From NCBI GenBank assembly GCA_965112735.1, contig OZ218957.1, positions 2,046,001-2,110,000 on the forward strand: a stretch of 64,000 bases of DNA, written 5' to 3'. Position 1 is the first letter of the stretch; each line of letters starts with the position of its first letter. Shown piece after piece: positions 1-11,000 of the stretch. Source of the DNA: Phaeosaccion multiseriatum (Eukaryota > Ochrophyta, other classes). Under the pieces are notes generated by a model. It made no database searches, had not been told where the DNA came from, and saw only the letters and a list, made by a program, of their open reading frames with translations. Position numbers and translations under genes: made by a program.

Positions 1-278
1 AGAGGGAGAAGGCCGAGGAGGAGCGTAAGCACGCGCTAAACATGCAGCACCGCGAGGAGCTGCAAGCACAGGTGCTACGTGGAGAGAACAGGCGCAAGGA
101 GGAGCGAATGGCCAAATTCGAAGAGGGGAGGATGCTCAAACAAGCCACGGCGGCAGAGAAGGCCCGCCTTGAGGCCTTGAGAGACAAGATGTGCAGCGAC
201 ATGGAGGCCAAGGGCTTCAACCCCAAGTACCTCACGGAGGTCAAGTCTATCGACATTCACAAGCTGCAGATGCGGTGA
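1..278 (+). CDS. 3' end of a TPH-domain flagellar coiled-coil protein (CFAP45-like)
   Basis: An open frame runs in from the left edge (codons from base 3) and stops at 276-278, giving the last 91 residues of a larger protein. The peptide is almost wholly charged coiled coil, rich in E, K and R, with KFEEGRMLKQ in the middle and a C-terminal FNPKYLTEVK. This layout, an EEG-type core, then a helix, then a P-x-KY-x-x-E end, is how I remember trichohyalin-plectin-homology proteins of the CFAP45/MNS1 kind, which are microtubule inner proteins of the ciliary axoneme. No intron is visible in this part. The upstream bulk lies outside the window, so the exact family member is not settled. If correct, the organism has or had a flagellated stage. 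Confidence 0.6.
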   Translation, partial: REKAEEERKHALNMQHREELQAQVLRGENRRKEERMAKFEEGRMLKQATAAEKARLEALRDKMCSDMEAKGFNPKYLTEVKSIDIHKLQMR

Positions 279-1272
279 AGGGGGGTGAGGGGAGGGGAGG
301 AGGGAAAGGAGAGGCGGGCGGGGAGGCAGGGTGAGACCGGTGGGGAGGAGCAGGGCATTGCTACAGCCTGGCGTGGCTATGCTTTGCATGGCATCGTGAT
401 GCTGTGCGTGCAGCAGGAGGCGGAGCGCACGTACGTGTGCCTACGTATCAGCCTATCAGCTTAGCGGAGACAGCGCGGCAGGTCCCTGGGCAGCAGAAGA
501 ATGGCTTGGGATGAGCATGTGTGTATCTCCGGTAGGGGTGTGTCCATCCTTTCAGGAAGGCACTTAATGGGGTGTGTACTCACCAAGTAGAAGGTATCAA
601 GTTTGATACTGTATACTAGTTAGTAAAAAAGTGTTTTTTTTTGTATTCTCTTGCGAGTGCGCGTGGGGAGAGAAGGTGGTAGAGTGTATTTGAGCTACGT
701 GTGCCTGTAAGCTTGTAAGGTTGGGGGTGGGTGGGTGGGTGGGGGAGGGGGGAGGGACGCGAGGGGGGTGGGGCAGGTGAAAAAGGAGGGAGCGGGTCAG
801 CAGAACAGCCTTCCCCCCCCCCCCACGGAAAGGAAACACCGGCACCGCCATCACTCGCTGCTATTCTCCCCCCCTCCCTCATTCTTTCCGTCCAGCTTGG
901 TACTAAAAAAAAGAGAAACAAAACAAAAGCTGCCATACCATATTATTATATACATACACACAGTAAGTCACCACCGGTTGGTTTGTTCACTACATCGGAA
1001 AGGGGGTGGGAAAATTCCCCCCTCAATCGATCTTGTACTGTGACTCTGCACATCGTTATTACACTGTACCATTTCTGTATGGGACCGACACACACACAAG
1101 CTTCCAGACCGTCAATGGCCAAAGGAGGGGCCTCCTGTACTTTGCTCGGGGAGGCACCGAAAGAGCACACAGCCGGACCATTGATGAATCCCTCCTTCCT
1201 GCTTCCTTCACCGCCCATGCACAGCCCACGACAAAGAAGCCCAAACAGCGCTAGCAAGCCGGCCCGCCGCTC
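279..1272. other. Convergent 3' intergenic region
   Basis: This lies between the 3' ends of the flagellar gene (+) and the TMEM180-like gene (-). It holds G-rich tracts (about 280-330 and 720-780), a C run near 820, an AT-rich patch around 940-965, and no frame with protein-like composition. The open frames here follow the purine/pyrimidine-biased tracts. Both 3' UTRs must lie here; no gene is seen. Confidence 0.6.
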
Positions 1273-3860
1273 TTAAACCACATCCTTCATCCGCTGCTGC
1301 TGCTGCTGCTGCTGGTGTATCACAAACTGTTGCTGCTCGTGCTCGGGGTCCGCCAAGCCTCGCTCAAAGTCCCTGAGCTGCGTCTTCATCCGCTTCAGCT
1401 CCGGGCCGTGCAGGGGGTAGGCCCTCCAGATGAGAAACTGCACCCCCCCACACAACATGGGCACAAGGGCCAGCAGGCAGTAGGCCGCTGCTTGCACCTC
1501 ACGCAGGGAAGGCCGACCGCCAGCACCATCGCCACCCGTACCAGTTGGTGATTCGGCCCCCGCCGCCGACAGCTGCGCCACAGAGAGCGCCAGGGCCCTA
1601 TCCGGGAGCAGAAACACACCGAGAATGGGTGCCAGGGACTGCGCGGGTTTGACAATGAGCGCTTGTAAGCCATGCACCGACACCGACAGAGACTCCCTCC
1701 TCCGATTGCGCAGCATGTCTTCGTCAATCACGTCCGAAAAGGCGAGGTTGTAGAAGTTGGAGACCGGCGAAAAGAGCGCATTCACAAGGAACATCGCCCC
1801 CCACAGCTGCCACACGTCTCGTCCGGCTACGAGCATGACCAAACCCGTGCCGATCTTGAGCTTGGCGGCGAAGAAAATGAGACTGTACGTGCCGTAGCGA
1901 TTGGCGATGGGGGTCAATATCGGCACCATCACCTTGGGCAGATACAGGCAGAGCGTCACCAGTAGGGCGCGCGATGCCCGAGGCATGATCGGGGTCAAGA
2001 GCTTCTCGTCGAAGAAAACAAAGAAGGTCTGATCGAAAGCGTTGTTGAAGTTCTGCACAAAGTTGAGGCTGACGTAGAGCCAAAAGGCCTTGTGGGTCAG
2101 CAGCTGGCGACAAAACCCCAGAAAGGTGAGCTCTTTCTCCTTGTCAGTGTCCTTGTCCCTGCCACCGCCGCTGCTGCTACCACCACCGAATGCCCCGTCG
2201 CCGGATACCGAATGCCCCTCCTGGCGGTGTTTGTGCTGCAGACTAGTCGGAGAGCCCCCCCCCCCGCCCGCTGCTCCGGAAGAAAGAAGCGTGGACGACG
2301 ACGACGAGGAGGAGGAGTTGTTGGAGGTCCTAGACGAGGAGAGCGCATGATGGTTCAACGCATTGCTCCGGTGCGCGTCCAAGCGCGTAAGCTGCAAACG
2401 CTGCCCTGAGAAGACAAAGCCCGCACACGCCAGCGCCGCCCCACACACGCAGAAGGAGCGAAAGCGCGTCAGGTCATTCTTATCGTATGTGTAGTAGCTG
2501 GCTGCTGCAATGGCTGCGCCCGTCAGCCCAAAGAGGTTGCCAACGTTGTTAAAGTTGTTTCTCTCCGTGTTGTGCGTGGTGAGGTCGGCGAGAAGGGCGC
2601 AGTGCACAAGCAGTACATAGGTCAAAAAGGCGTCGAAGGCGCACAGGGAGACACAGTAGTGCAATCCGACCGCGAAGCTGTTGGGGGCGCCCCAGGGCCA
2701 CCAGGGGAGGAGAAAGGCCAGGCACCATAGTGGGCCTGCCGTGTCGTACAAGTTGGAGGAGGGTAGGAAGGTAGGTAGGTAGGTTGGTAGGTAGGTAGGT
2801 AGGTAGGTACGTAGGTGGGTAGGTAGGTGGGTAGGTATGAGGGTAGGTAGGTAAGTAGGGACGTAGGTAGGCAGGTAGGTAGGTAAGCAGGTAGGTAGGT
2901 AGGTGGGTAGGTAGGTAGGAAGGTAGTTAGAAGGCGACACAAAAGGAAGAAAGGGCATGCGGGTGTGAGCGGGGCGGGGTCGGGGTCGGGAGGAGGGGGG
3001 TGAGGGAAGCAAAGGGGAGTCAGCAAAGAGAGCGTAGGCCGCCGCGGGCAGACCAATCTCCCGAAAGAGAAGAGAGCGATACTATATCGATGTCAGGTAG
3101 ATACCGGCTCCGGTCTTTTTGGGGGGAATCTTGTATGTGATCGGCCCCCGCCCGTACATCTCGATTGACGACCGTGCCTTGCTTGACCCCCCCTCTCTCC
3201 TCTCTCTCTCTCACTCACCTCCGTACTTGATGGCCGGTATCCTCCTATCCGCCCCGCTGGACGCCTCCCCCTGCGTGGCTGTGGTGGTGTCGATGAGCCA
3301 CGCGAAGATGGGGTCGTTAAAGGCGTTCCACACGGCAAAGGCAACTGGCATGGAGTAGGGGGGAAGGCGGAGGGAAGGGGACCGGCGAGGCAGCGAAGCG
3401 GGCACGTGAGCACTCCTCCTCACCGCTGCAGCGTCAGGGGAGAGGGCATCCCCGCCCAGTCCTGTATAGGCTACGACTCGCTCAAAACTCTGTGACTGCC
3501 CCCACCTGCCCGACCCCACAGGCAGCAGCGCACTATAGCACAGCAAAGATGCCGGACCCCAAGTCGTCCCGCTACAACGACTCGACTCCCCGCCTCTGTC
3601 AATCTAGTGAACCCACCCCAACCCATTCAAGACAAGAGATGGGGGCCGGGGCCAAGAACAAACAAACAAAAGAAACAAAAAGGAGAGGAGAAAGCAAACC
3701 AACCTTGACCAAGGAAGAAATGGGAGCTCTTGATGCCGTAAACGCTGGTGAACAGGTCTGTCACGTATAGGTTGAAGAGAGCCATAAGGATGGATGCTCC
3801 CAGGCTCGTGGCGGCGAAGGCCACACTGTTGGGTGTGAATTTGGGCAGCACCGAGTCCAT
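1273..3860 (-). CDS. TMEM180/MFSD13A-like major facilitator transporter, 3 exons
   Basis: Three exons on the minus strand (3860-3704, 3344-3219, 2735-1273) join in phase 1 at both junctions and give 581 residues. The N-terminus [16 protein letters not shown], then [15 protein letters not shown], then [16 protein letters not shown], and the C-terminal part with [29 protein letters not shown] and [13 protein letters not shown] match the layout of animal TMEM180 (MFSD13A) in order and spacing. That family has the MFS/GPH-symporter fold with about 12 membrane helices; its substrate is not established. A long Ser/Gly-rich loop separates the two halves (about 2100-2340). The C-terminus is Q-rich and contains QQQFVIHQ, one copy of a dispersed DNA motif. 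ATG 3860 is chosen as closest to the family start; in-frame ATG 3875 is an alternative. Intron 2 holds a long AGGT tetranucleotide repeat. Confidence 0.8.
1314..1337 (+). repeat. Dispersed motif copy in the TMEM180-like gene (read QQQFVIHQ)
   Basis: Plus strand GGTGTATCACAAACTGTTGC then TGCT, directly after a CTG repeat. The gene reads it as [10 protein letters not shown] near its C-terminus, beyond the part shared with TMEM180. Confidence 0.8.
2762..2935. repeat. (AGGT)n tetranucleotide microsatellite in intron 2 of the TMEM180-like gene
   Basis: About 170 bp of imperfect TAGG/AGGT repeat lies inside the intron between 3218 and 2736. Read through on the minus strand it gives a spurious poly-(YLPT) peptide, which should not be included in the protein. 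Confidence 0.95.
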
Positions 3861-4677
3861 TGCGTATACCTCCATTGTGGTGTATACTGCTTTGGAAAAT
3901 CCAAGCGAAATCAGCCCCTGAACGGCTCCTCGCCCCACCGCTTCCTCCGTCCGTCCTTATATGGTATCATCTCCACATCAAAAGAAGGAAAAAACAATTG
4001 AGGAGGTGCTTGTTCTCTCTCTTGCGGTGCAGTTCCTTATTCTTTCATGCACCCTTCATCACCCTCCATATCCAACCTCTCCTAACCCCCTGCGATGCCT
4101 GCTCCTTAGAGTTTCCTTCAGGTAGGTAAAGAAGGGGGGGGAAAGGGATGTACACGTAAGGATTACGTAATATGGTGGAATCACAGTTTTGCCCGTTCGT
4201 CGGATATCCCCGTCGTCGCCGTTCAGCCCAAAAAAAATACGTCCTCCCGCGGCTTTCTCCGGGTTCTGTCTTTGCCACTGCACAGGGGAGCTTGCTTGCC
4301 CAGGGGAGGGGACGTCAGACGAGCCACAAAAAGTCTACGTTTGAAGAAGTAAGGGGGGGGGAGAGTGTTTGCAGTAGTCTGCGGTGCCCATAGAGCTCCT
4401 CCATAGAGCTCCTCGGGCGCCAAAAAAAAAAGACAACCCTTCATCACTCTCCACACAATGGGGGGTACTGGTGCCCTGCAGATCCGTTGTATTGAAGCTT
4501 GAGGGCTCAATGAAGAAGGAAAGGACGAGAGAGTGAGGGAGAGAGAGGGAAGGGGGTATGAGCTGGGAGAAGAAGCACTTGGCAGAAGGAGCTGGGCAGG
4601 CACACATGTGAACGGTAAAGGAAGGAAAGGAAGCAAACAGGAGCAGTCGGAGAGGAGGACAGGAGGAGGAGCAGCCG
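3861..4677. promoter_or_regulatory. Divergent intergenic region between the transporter and histidine-kinase genes
   Basis: About 815 bp separates the start codons of the minus-strand transporter and the plus-strand kinase gene. It must contain both 5' regions. Pyrimidine-rich patches, A runs near 4425 and short G runs are visible. I see no convincing TATA box and no further gene. Confidence 0.45.
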
Positions 4678-4976
4678 ATGCGTGGTGATCGCCATCTGGC
4701 CAGATCCTCTATGGGGGTGCAGTGGGCCCTCGATGGGGCTGAGGATGAAACACCGACAGCAGCAGCGGCAGCAGCAGCACCAGTGGCAGATGGCGGGGAT
4801 GGCAAGGGCAGGTTTGGGAAGACAGCCGGTGTGTCGTCGCCTGTACCTGGGGGTGGGCTTCCTAACTTGAGGGCGGTGCGCCAGTTTTCCGTATCCTCGT
4901 TTGGAGGGCAAAACGCGCCCCAGGAAAGGAGGTCAGGGTCCCAGAGGACAGATCCTCGATCACGGTTAGCCCACGC

Positions 4977-5015
<39 letters not shown>

Positions 5016-8000
5016 ATCTTCTCGACGGCGCTTCTCCCTTCGGATGGTCAAGGGAGGGAGGGGCACTTGGGAGGTGGGGCAGAAGGGGTGGCGCGATGAA
5101 GACAGCAGCAGCCGAGGGCAAGGGCTGCACCAGGGGGGTCTTTTCCGAGTCGAGGAGGAGGAAGAGGAAGAAGAAGAGGAGCAGAGGGAGGAGGAGGAAG
5201 AGGAGAGGCGCGCCTGGTGCTCAGTGGCCACCGTTCGCAAGTGGTGTTCTTTGGCCTTGTTCCAATTCGAGCCCCAGTCCAAGGAGGATCGCTTCCTTGA
5301 CTTCATCCACAAAAGGCAGCAGGTGGTGCTTTGGTTTGGCATGGTGCACTACGTGTGCCTCGCCACCATATACATGATCGTGTATTACGAAACTGACGAC
5401 GCTATGTTCTACAGTAAGTATGGTTGTAAGGGGTATTAGGGGGCGGGGGGGGGGGGCAAGGCAATGGGATTGTGCAAAGAGCAACGGCAAGGGCAAGGGC
5501 AAGGGCAAGCACCGCAAGTCTTCAATCTTCAGGGAAGCTCCACACCCGTCTATCTTCTTTTCTTCCTTGCTTGCTTGCGTTCTTCCTTCCTCCCTCCCTC
5601 TTTCCCTCCCTTCGTTTGGTTACTCCTTCCCCTCGCAACTCTCCTCTACGCACTACCGCGCTGACGGACCCCCCCCTTCTATTCCCCTGTCTGCAATGTA
5701 TGCCTCCCATACGCATTAGACTTGAATTTCACGGGACAAATCGTTTCCTACTTCGTTTTAACCAGCTACATCCTGGCCAGAGTTTTCCTGTGGAGGAAGA
5801 AGCGGCTTCGACGGAAGTATCTGAGGTGAGGACGGTGAACAGAGAAGCAGCACAGCAGGAGGAGGAGGAGGGGGAGGGGAAGGAAGAGGAGGAGGAGGAG
5901 GAGGAGGAGGAGGAGGAGGAGGAAGAGGAGGAGGTGGGAGACTCGCTGTACACTGTGGCTTCCTCCTGCCTTAGAATGGAGTGTTGAACATCCCCCGCCT
6001 CTCTCTCTCCCTCCTCCCCTCTCTCTCTCCCTCCCTCCCTCCCTCCCTCCCTCTGTCCCTCCCTCCTTCCTTCCCTCCCTCCCTCCCCCTCTCCCTCCCT
6101 CCCTCCGTCCCTCCCTCCGTCCCTCCCTCCGTTCCTCCCCCTCTCCCTCTCTCCCTCGCTCCATGCCTCGCTCCGTCCGTCCCTCCCTCCCTCCACCCAT
6201 CCATCCCTCCCTCCATCCCTCCATCCATCCCTCCCTCCGTCCCTCCCTCCCTCCCTCCCTCCCTCCCTCCCTCCCTCCTCCCTTTGCACAGATGGTGGGC
6301 CCCCCTGGCTTGCATGGTGTACGTCTTCTCCCTCATGCTCAACGACCGCTACCTCTGCCGCGGTGACCCTACCTGCCGCGTCTACCCTGACGTAGGCGCC
6401 ATCCCCTTCGTGTTCGCGGTTGAGCTGGCTGTGGATGGGGGCCTGACACTGATTATTACCGTTGTGTCACAGTATCAGTACCTCGTTGCTGTGAGGGACT
6501 TGTTCGCACTCCAGGACGCTAGGTGAGTGCTTTGTATGTATATATGTATGCATGTATGTATGTATGTATGTATGTATGTACGTATGTACGTATGTATATT
6601 TTGTATGAAACTGAAACTTGACTGTCTGACACCACTGACACGTGACGCTGGATGGCACTGGATGGCTCTGGATGCCAGTCTTTTCGATCCAGAGTACTCG
6701 AACTACCTGGTGGGCAGTCTGCTCCTTGCCATAATCGTGCTCCTTGCGGCCTACACCATGGAGTACAGGTGGGTGGGTGCGTACGTGCGTGTGTGCGTGC
6801 GTGGGTGAATACGTGGGTGCGTACTTAGGCGGGTGGATCCGGTAGTGCCCTCTCCTCCTTATGCTCCCGCCTCTCCCCCCCCCCTCCTAACTCTTTGGCC
6901 CAACGCTCACCACTCCCTCCCTACCTCTCCCCATCCACTGCCATCCTCCCCTCCCCTGCCTCCCTCTCCCGGTCTTGCCCTCTTCATGCCCTGTCCGCCT
7001 CCCTTCTCTACCCCACTCACTCACACACTCACTGACTCACTCGCTCACTCACTCACGCACTCACTCACTCACTCACTCACTCACTCACTCACTCACTCAC
7101 GCACTCACTCACTCACTGACTGACTCACTTTCCTCAGTCGGCGCAAGTACTTCTTGACGACCCTTCAAGTGGAAGGAGCCATTGAGGAGGCACGAGTCGC
7201 AAACGGTCAGTCAGTCAGTCAGGCAGTCAGTCAGTCGTGCTTCAGTCAGTATTTCAGTCAGCGGCTCAGTCAGGGGTGCCCCAGTCAGAGCCTTTTTGCC
7301 TGGCTGGATCACCAACATGCATACCCTCGGGTCGGTTGTGCCATGCGCCATGACATATCTACACATACACCAGAGCGCCTGCAGCAGCAAGGGGGCGCTC
7401 TCACTCAACACGCGCGCAGGAAGAATCACATCTCGACTGTCTTTCTCTCTTACCGACCTACCTCTGCCTCTACCTTGCTCCTGCTTCCATCTCTGCCATT
7501 CGGCCCCTTCCTCTTTGCCGCTGATACCACCGCTTTGTGCTCTCTTGCTTCCTGCTCTCTACTTTTGTTCTCCAGAGAAAGTCGCCTCGACTTTGCGCTA
7601 CGCCTGTCACGAGGTTCGGAACACGCTGGTGAGTGTGTGTGGTGTGTGTGTGTGTGTTTTGTGGGTGTGTGGGAGTGTGTGTGGGCGTGTGTGTGAGTGT
7701 GTTAGTGTGTGTGTGCGAGTGTATGTGTGTGTTTGTGTGTGTGTGAGTTTGTTTGAGTGTGTAAATGTCTGTGTTTGTGTGTGTGAGTGTTGTTTGTGTG
7801 TATGTGTGTGTTTGTTTGTATGTGTTGAGTACGTGTGTGTGAGTTTGTGTGCCTTTTTTGTGTGTGAGAGTGTGTGTGTGTGAGTGTGGGCAAGGAGTGT
7901 GTTTGTGTGTTTGTGTGTGTATGGGTGTGTTTGTTGTGTAGAGTGTGTCCGTGTGTGTTCAAAGTATGTACCCGTCTATCACTCCTCTCTCCCAGTGCCC

Positions 8001-11000
8001 CTGGCGCCTCTGTGTCCCTTTCTCTCTCTGCCTCTCCCTCCCGCTCTCTCTCCCGCTCTCCCTCCCCCTCTCTCCCCCTGTCTCTCCAGCTATCTCTCTC
8101 ACTTCTCTGCATGGCCCCGTCCGCAAACACGACTAACACAACCCCGCTTAAGCAAGCCATCCTCTTGTCCTCCCCTCCCCTCCCTTCTCACTTCCGTACT
8201 ACCCTGTATGCACGCAAATGCGTGTGTTTACCTACCACCACCCTCCTCCTCCTCCCCCCAGCACTCCATCACGGCGTCTCTATTCCAAGCGGAGCACCTG
8301 CTTGTACTGGTGCATCCCTCTCTCTCCTCCGTCGAGGCCACAGGAGACGCCACAGTCAAAGCCCAGCTCAAGAGGCAGCGCCGTCCGAGTTATGCTTGCG
8401 CGAGCCCAGGAGCAGGAGGAGGAGGAGGAGGAGGAGGAGGAGAAGGACAAGCAGAAGTAGCAGCTCAAGCAGAGGGAGGGAGCATCGAAGGCCAGCCGCA
8501 GCTGCTGAAGCAAATGCAGCACGGGTGGACGGAACAGACGCAGAAGGGCGCGAGCCTCTCCGAGTCCGAAGTTTGGGAGGGTATGGACACACTCCTCCGG
8601 ATGGTGGATGTCTCCGCAGCCAAGATGGTGCGTGTGTGTATACGTGTATATATAATCAGTCTTTTTTTTGTGGTTTTGTTTTCTGTAACGGTTGATAAGT
8701 CTGCCTCCCCTCCCTCCCTCCCCCCCTCCCTTCCCTCCCAGCTCTCCCTAACGACGGAGATCCTCAACATCGAGAAGGGTGTGGAGGAGCTTTGGTCAAG
8801 CATTCCTCAGGTCCTCAGTCGGCAGGACGTACAACCCGAGGATGCAAATCTGAAAGGTGTGTGTGTGTGTGTGTGCGTGCGTGTGTGTGTGCGTGTGTCC
8901 CAAAGGTGCTGGGATTGGAGTGAGGGAGGAGCAGCCGAGAGGGAATGATGGAGAGAGAGAGACACAGAGAGAGAGAGAGGTAGAGAAGGAGGAGGGAGAG
9001 AGAGTGGGCTCGCTCTTCCGGTGGCCGCCCGAACGTAATTTGCCTCCTTCGCATGGTATTCCGTGGTCTTGGAAACGCCCCTGTGACAGACCAAAGTTCC
9101 TCCGGTCCTCTGGTCTCAGCCCCCTTGCCTCCCCCCCCCCCGCCCCGCCCCTGCCCGCGCTCTTCCTCCCTCTCGACAGAGGGCAGCAACGAGCGACAAC
9201 AGGGCGGAGAGTCAGACAGCTTCAGGGCGGGGAGATTGGTGGGGGGGATGGTGGGGTTGGTGCGTTCGTCAATCAGCTTCAGCTCGAGGCGGAGCAGTGG
9301 AGGACAAGGGAGCGACCGGGAGGAGGCCCCCAACACCCGCAACAACAGCTTGCTCGGCTCCATTCTGGGTAGCTTCTCCTCCAAGAAGAGAGACAGTCAA
9401 CAAACCAGCGGCAGCAGCAGGACCGTCAGGACGAGTACTGCTGCTGCTGGTGTAAGTACGGCCGCGCCGGCTGCCGGAGGCGGCGCTGCTTCTGACGTGG
9501 ACGCTAATTCTGATTCCAATTCTGATTCTGAGGCTGGTTCCAGCTCGGTTTCTGGTTCTCATTTCGATTCCGACGAGGCGGCGGTGGAGGTGCTGGATTT
9601 GTCGTACGTACGTGTGTGCCTGGTGGACGATGACCCGCTCAACCGGCTGGTGGGAGAGGTGCTGATCACCAGCTTAGGAACGGATGTTGAGCCTGTCCTC
9701 TTGGAGGACGGGTTTGAGCTGCTACGAGGATTGGAATCCAGCGCCGGAGGAGGAGGAGCTGGAGGAGGAGGAGGAGGAGGAGCTGGAGGAGCTGGAGGAG
9801 CTGGAGGAGGAGTACCAGCGACGGTTTCATACCATGCCGATGGACAGTACTCCCCGGCAGAGGTGCAGAGCTCCTTCGATGTGGTGCTGCTGGACATTTA
9901 CATGCTGCACTCCAACGGGATGGATGTGTGCAGGGCGCTAAGGGACAATGGCGTCACCATACCGATCCTGGCCATGTCGGCGAACGAAGGACGGCCCGGT
10001 GAGTACGAGGCGTGTGGCTTCTCGGGCGCTTTGGGCAAACCTTTTTCGATGGATGTCCTGCACAGGAAGATGTGTGAGCACTTGGGCCCCGGTTGGCAAC
10101 CCACTCTGTCGGCACGATCCTCGGCTCAATCCGCCGTCAGCGACGGGTCGGGGGGGGTGGCCAGCAAAGAGAGCAACAACGGGGGGAAGGAGAAGGAGGA
10201 GGAGGAGGAGGAGGAGGAGGAGGAGGAGGAGGAGGAGGAGGAGGAGGAGGAGGAGGAGGGGGAGGAGGAGGACGAGGAGAAGAAGGAAGAGGAGGGGGTG
10301 GAGGAGGTGGTGGTGGTGGTGACGAAGGGGGAGGAGGAGGAGGAGGAGGAGGAGGAGGAGGAGGAGGAGGAGGAGGAGGAGGGCTTCCAAGCTAAGGAGG
10401 AGAAGAAGGAGGACCAGGAGCAAGGGCGCGAAAGGGGGCGAGACGAGCTCACAGAGACAGAAGAGAGAAGCCCCTTCCACGGTACCGACAACAGGGACAA
10501 CAGGGCCATTCTCATGAGCCAAGCCGAGGGCAGCAGCCGCCTGACCTCACTTTTAATTCAGCAAGGCAGCGAAAATCTGTCTGTAAGCCAAGGCCTGAGC
10601 GGCCGCAACTTGGGCGGCGAAGGTGGCGGGGAGGAGCAAAGGCGGGGGCAAGGGCAAGGTCGTGGACAGAGGCAGGAGCAGAGGCGGAAGCATCATGCCA
10701 AATTAGAGGGCAGTCCGTCACCTTTTCCCCGCAGGCAGCAGATACGAGGGACAGGAGGAGGAGGAGGAGCAGGAGGAGGAGGAGGAGGAGGAGGAGAAGG
10801 ATTCTATACCGACACTGAGGATACCATGAGCAAGTCCACCAACAAGATGAGCAAGTCCAGCACGTCCAGCCGAGCAACTAGGACGAGAAGAAAAGGACCC
10901 GAAAGCAGCAGCCCCCGGGGGGGGCAAAGGAGTGGGGATGGTGGTGGAGGGGCCTCTGCTGGTGCCGGTGCTGCTGCTGCTGCTGCTGCTACTGCTTGGA

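Noticed and set aside
2736-3012. N-terminal extension with repeated YLPT residues upstream of the third transporter exon
   Set aside because: It is the translation of an AGGT/ACCT microsatellite inside an intron; the protein aligns only after the CGGCAG acceptor, and phase 1 joining with the upstream exon gives the expected family sequence.
5729-6342. Long Arg/Glu/Gly and Pro/Ser open frames on both strands
   Set aside because: They follow CCCT and GGA repeats in an intron, have tiny amino-acid alphabets and overlap on both strands.
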